Positions 53,143 through 56,218 of a DNA stretch of 56,218 bases are shown one piece after another. Below the pieces are notes generated by a model. The model saw only the letters and a program-made list of their open reading frames with translations, ran no database searches and was not told the DNA's origin. The first letter of the stretch is position 1, and each line of letters opens with the position of its first letter. This DNA comes from Brachionus plicatilis (lineage: Eukaryota > Rotifera > Eurotatoria > Ploima > Brachionidae), in assembly GCA_010279815.1 (NCBI GenBank), contig QEOQ01000043.1, positions 174,559 through 230,776 on the forward strand, written 5' to 3'. The position numbers and the translations under genes are program-made.

Positions 53143-54500
53143 ATATTTTTAAAATTTGGACATTTTTTTGTTTTATTCTTTTCTGCTTTTCATCGAGGAA
53201 ATAAAAATTTATAATATTAATATGAAAAAATGATTTTTTAACATGCTTATTAAATAGCCAATATTTACTCTTTAGTTTTGATTTAAATTATCTATTTGGT
53301 TATTATTGTTCTAATAAGTTTTTGAGTATTCCGAAATGAAATTACAAATTTTGTATATTACATATAAATATTTCCACACATAAAGTAAGGGAAATAAAAA
53401 TCACTAAATCATTTTGAAAGTCTTAAACGATCTTTTGATTAAAAAAATTTATTAAATTCAAACTTTTCAATTTATTCGAATCTAAAAGTTTATTTCACGG
53501 TGCCAATTGGGTTTCAGGCCAAGCATGAGCACTAAAGATCAAATATTTCGTTTAAGTCAGACGGTTTTTCGCGGACATTATGCCGGTTTCGTTGGGTGTC
53601 CAATTTTAGACCGCATTAAAAATTTGAATAACTTTAAAAAATCATTATTTTGAACTAAAAACTTTTTGTTTGAGTGTAACAAATCTACTTAATTATTTGG
53701 CCCTAAGTGATCAATTAAATTAAATGAAAGAAATTGATTGTTTTCAATAAACTTTATTCAAAGAAACGACCACTTCTAGTCGTAAAATATAAATTGAAAA
53801 ATAATAGGATGGTTAATATTTTTCAATAAACGGACAGTGTTCAAAATTTTAGGATGAATTTGATTAATTTGCCTAACCTTAAACTGTAAAAAAGAATTTT
53901 TTGTTTATGTTTTTTTAAAAAAAAATAGAATTATGTATTTTGTTAAATTAAAATTAGCTACAATTTTTTTTAAGAAAATTTTTGCAATTTTTTATTTGTA
54001 TTCAAACTATATTATGAATTTAAATATTTTTTTATTTTTGTCCATGGGACTTAAAAATTTTAATAATAATGATAATAAGAGAATGACTATGGAAAGTTAT
54101 TTTATCTTTACATCGACAAAAAATCCGAAGATAAAGTATCTGATTGAAGAATTAACTATTGAAAGAAGCTTAATTTTAGCCTAAATTTTACTGACTTTAA
54201 TATGTCTCAAATAAAATAGATGTTTTTTTAATTGAATTTTTTTGTATTTTGATTAATAATTTTCAATAAAACTAAATATTTTGTAAATAAAATAATTAAA
54301 TTAGACGAAAAGTAATTATTTTCACCAATTTGTTTAGAACTAATTAATTTCGACAGTAAAATAATTATTTTCAACAAAAAGCAATTATATTCAACAAAAA
54401 AGAAAACGTAAACTAATCAATTTCAACATGGAGAGAATATTTTCTCTATAATAAAAACAAAAAATCTTTTTCGTAAAATTTTTATTATTAAAAATTCTTC
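53143..54500. other. 3' flank of IFT43 with a LINE RT scrap
   Basis: Apart from the RT scrap at 53505-53575 (separate entry), the region is AT-rich. The frame at 53933-54184 is Phe/Leu/Asn-rich and not supported. Confidence 0.45.
53505..53600 (+). pseudogene. Small LINE reverse-transcriptase scrap
   Basis: A GC-richer island reads CQLGFRPSMSTKDQIFRLSQ then TVFRG. This is the QxGFRP..ST.DQIF.L.Q motif of a non-LTR RT, just before the AFD box. The match ends after FRG. No other RT motif is adjacent. Confidence 0.55.
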
Positions 54501-54529
54501 TTGATAAACAATCAGCACGCTTTTTGTGC

Positions 54530-54683
54530 TATCTTCGAAGGATGGAGGAGAAGAAGCGACAAAATCAGAAAGAAAAGATTAAAAGCGATTAAAACCATTG
54601 AGTTAGCACATGAATTAACTAGTTTTTATGGAACTCAAGTCCATATTCGAGATATGCGTAAAATTTCATATAATTTAAGATAA
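54530..54683 (+). pseudogene. Tc1/mariner transposase helix-turn-helix remnant
   Basis: Reads FEGWRRRSDKIRKKRLKAIK, then TIELAHELTSFYGTQVHIRD and MRKISYNLR. The LA.EL....G..V....R..L pattern is the second HTH of Tc1-like transposases. The frame lacks an ATG and the catalytic domain is absent. It is moderately convincing only. Confidence 0.4.
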
Positions 54684-55050
54684 AATATTAGGATATAACA
54701 ACACGCGCTGTGTGTGTTTTTTAAATTTAGTCTCACACTGTAAGCGATTGAGGTACAGAACAATGTAAAAAAACTATGAAAAAAACTTAAATGTACTAAA
54801 TTTGTTCTTTGTTTTTTTAAAAAAAGCTTACATTTAGCTTGAAATTTAAGTACATTTTTATGGCTTGTATTTAATGTTGCACTATAAATTAATCGGAAGT
54901 TGCACTTTTTTTAATACCAAACTGCACTATATTATTTCCAAAAAGTACTACATTATTTTATGTGCACTGAATAATTCGGTTTTTTACCTAAATAATTCAA
55001 ATCAGAACTTTTATATTTCAAAACTTTACTATATAAATCACCTGGCACTT

Positions 55051-55214
55051 AAATAATTTTTGATTTTTACTAAAATAATTTCTAATTTGAACTAAAATAA
55101 TTTTTGAGTTACACTAAAATAATTTTAAACATGAACTAAAATAATTTTTGACATGAACTAAAATAATTTTTGACATGAACTAAAATAATTTTTGATTTGA
55201 ACTAAAATAATTTT
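55051..55214. repeat. 22-bp tandem repeat (AACTAAAATAATTTTTGACATG)n
   Basis: About seven to eight degenerate copies with the core CTAAAATAATTT and a variable spacer (GACATG, GATTTG, AAACATG, GAGTTACA). Looser relatives (CACT..AAATAATT) extend leftward to about 54880. Confidence 0.9.
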
Positions 55215-56218
55215 AAAAATTAATTTAGACTTTATATTTATTTTTAAATTCAAAAAAGCTTATTTTATTTTATTTTCCGTCCCTTTTATAAATTCCTTGC
55301 GGCTACTTATCTAGAAATTAAAACAATTAAGAGCTAGTTACTCAACGATAGATCATCATGGCATGTCAAGGTTCCAGAAATTCAAAACTTAAGTGCTATC
55401 AGAATTTCTAATTTTTGACTTAAAATTCGTAAACTAAGTCCTTTGAAACCCTAGATTTCATTTTTTTTTGGGGGACAAAAAAAAAATTTTATATCCAGGT
55501 GTCTAAAAAGAACTAACCCTTTAAAAAGTTGTAGATCTTTCAGACTCAATTACTCAAAGATAAAATAAAAATCTTTTTTAAAATTATATATATTCTGAAA
55601 GAGCATAAAATTTTCTACACCCTGGTATATAGTTTTGTTTGAAAAAAAGGGTGAGCCAATTTTTATTATTGAAAAAAAGCCAAAAAAAATACTTTTTTTC
55701 GGTTTAATTGTATGTAGTCCCAGGGATTACTTAATAAACCAATTTTTTTTATTTTAAACATAACTAGACAAAATTCTGAACAAATCTATGGTTTTACTTT
55801 TTTGAATTTATGTTTTATTTTATTTAAATAAAGTATTAAAATCATGTGATTTGATTTAAATTTTGAGTATTTTAACTATATTGAAAATTTTTCGAATATT
55901 TTAACTAAATATTGAAACCTATCCCATTAAATATTATTATAATGCCACCAAAGTCTAAATTTATCCGTTCTCGCATTAGTAATTTTTTCAATCATCTCAA
56001 CCTACTAAACATTGAATAAGTGTCTTGATTTAAAGTGTTTTAAGGCAGATTATTTTTATTTAGTTATTTTAAAATTAGAAATAAATTTTAAAATTAAAAG
56101 CCTGTTTAACATCTCTTTTAGTAATAAAAATTCAACTAATTGTGATATAATGGAAATATCTATTGTGATCATCTTTCTTGAAAAAAAACTTCACAGTCAA
56201 TTCCTCTGTTTCAGACTC
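55215..56218. other. Terminal AT-rich region
   Basis: No gene recognised. A GC-richer patch at 55290-55450 has no coding frame that I can identify. Confidence 0.45.

Noticed and set aside
55051..55214. CRISPR-like array
   Set aside because: The repeats are contiguous and degenerate with no unique spacers, in a eukaryotic genome. It is a minisatellite.

Overview
This is a very AT-rich metazoan nuclear segment. It has short GT-AG introns (about 45-90 bp) and is packed with transposable-element debris. It carries a ciliary gene (IFT43), a core N-glycan fucosyltransferase (FUT8), a polycystin channel and animal-type PEPCK, so the organism is a ciliated animal. The base composition, tiny introns, and abundance of KDZ-associated Cys-rich proteins and DUF3987-like ATPases suggest a monogonont rotifer (Brachionus-like). 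That assignment is inference from gene families; no search was run.

Host genes lie mostly in the right half: intronless PEPCK (24851-26836, +); intronless SLC25A32-like mitochondrial folate/FAD carrier (29524-30468, -); a three-exon polycystin-2-like channel (31601-36495, -) with one 3.2-kb intron filled with MITEs; a seven-exon FUT8 (40765-46135, -), splice-resolved to 555 aa; and a seven-exon IFT43 (52063-53142, +), splice-resolved to 257 aa with one GC-AG intron. The genes show no operon structure. PEPCK and SLC25A32 are metabolic, FUT8 is Golgi glycosylation, and polycystin and IFT43 are both plausibly ciliary, but nothing here shows co-regulation.

The left half (1-22 kb) is a transposon graveyard with good structural signatures. 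It holds a truncated LINE on top of a frameshifted KDZ-associated gene; a 1.49-kb TA-flanked element with about 370-bp inverted arms; and a recent, internally deleted Gypsy element with near-identical LTRs and a 4-bp duplication, sitting in an intron of a decayed DUF3987-like ATPase gene. A three-level nest follows, LINE > hAT > hAT-MITE, each DNA transposon with an exact 8-bp target duplication. Next come FLYWCH and Ulp1-protease remnants beside GC-rich CCGTCCGAC arrays, a long-inverted-repeat element enclosing a small five-exon gene of unknown function, and a MULE remnant with a 9-bp duplication. Further LINEs, Tc1/pogo-like termini and at least four MITE families are scattered to the right.

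The most unusual signals are: (i) the inverted-repeat element at 18.1-19.75 kb carrying an unrecognised spliced gene; (ii) the same architecture at 2.6-4.1 kb with a decayed coding core; (iii) terminal or subterminal arrays of short palindromic motifs recurring in unrelated element families (TTACGTAA, GGTTAACC, TCTCGA, GTCGAC, CCGG); and (iv) a mobile-looking but polymerase-incomplete Gypsy derivative with an N-terminal membrane segment on Gag.
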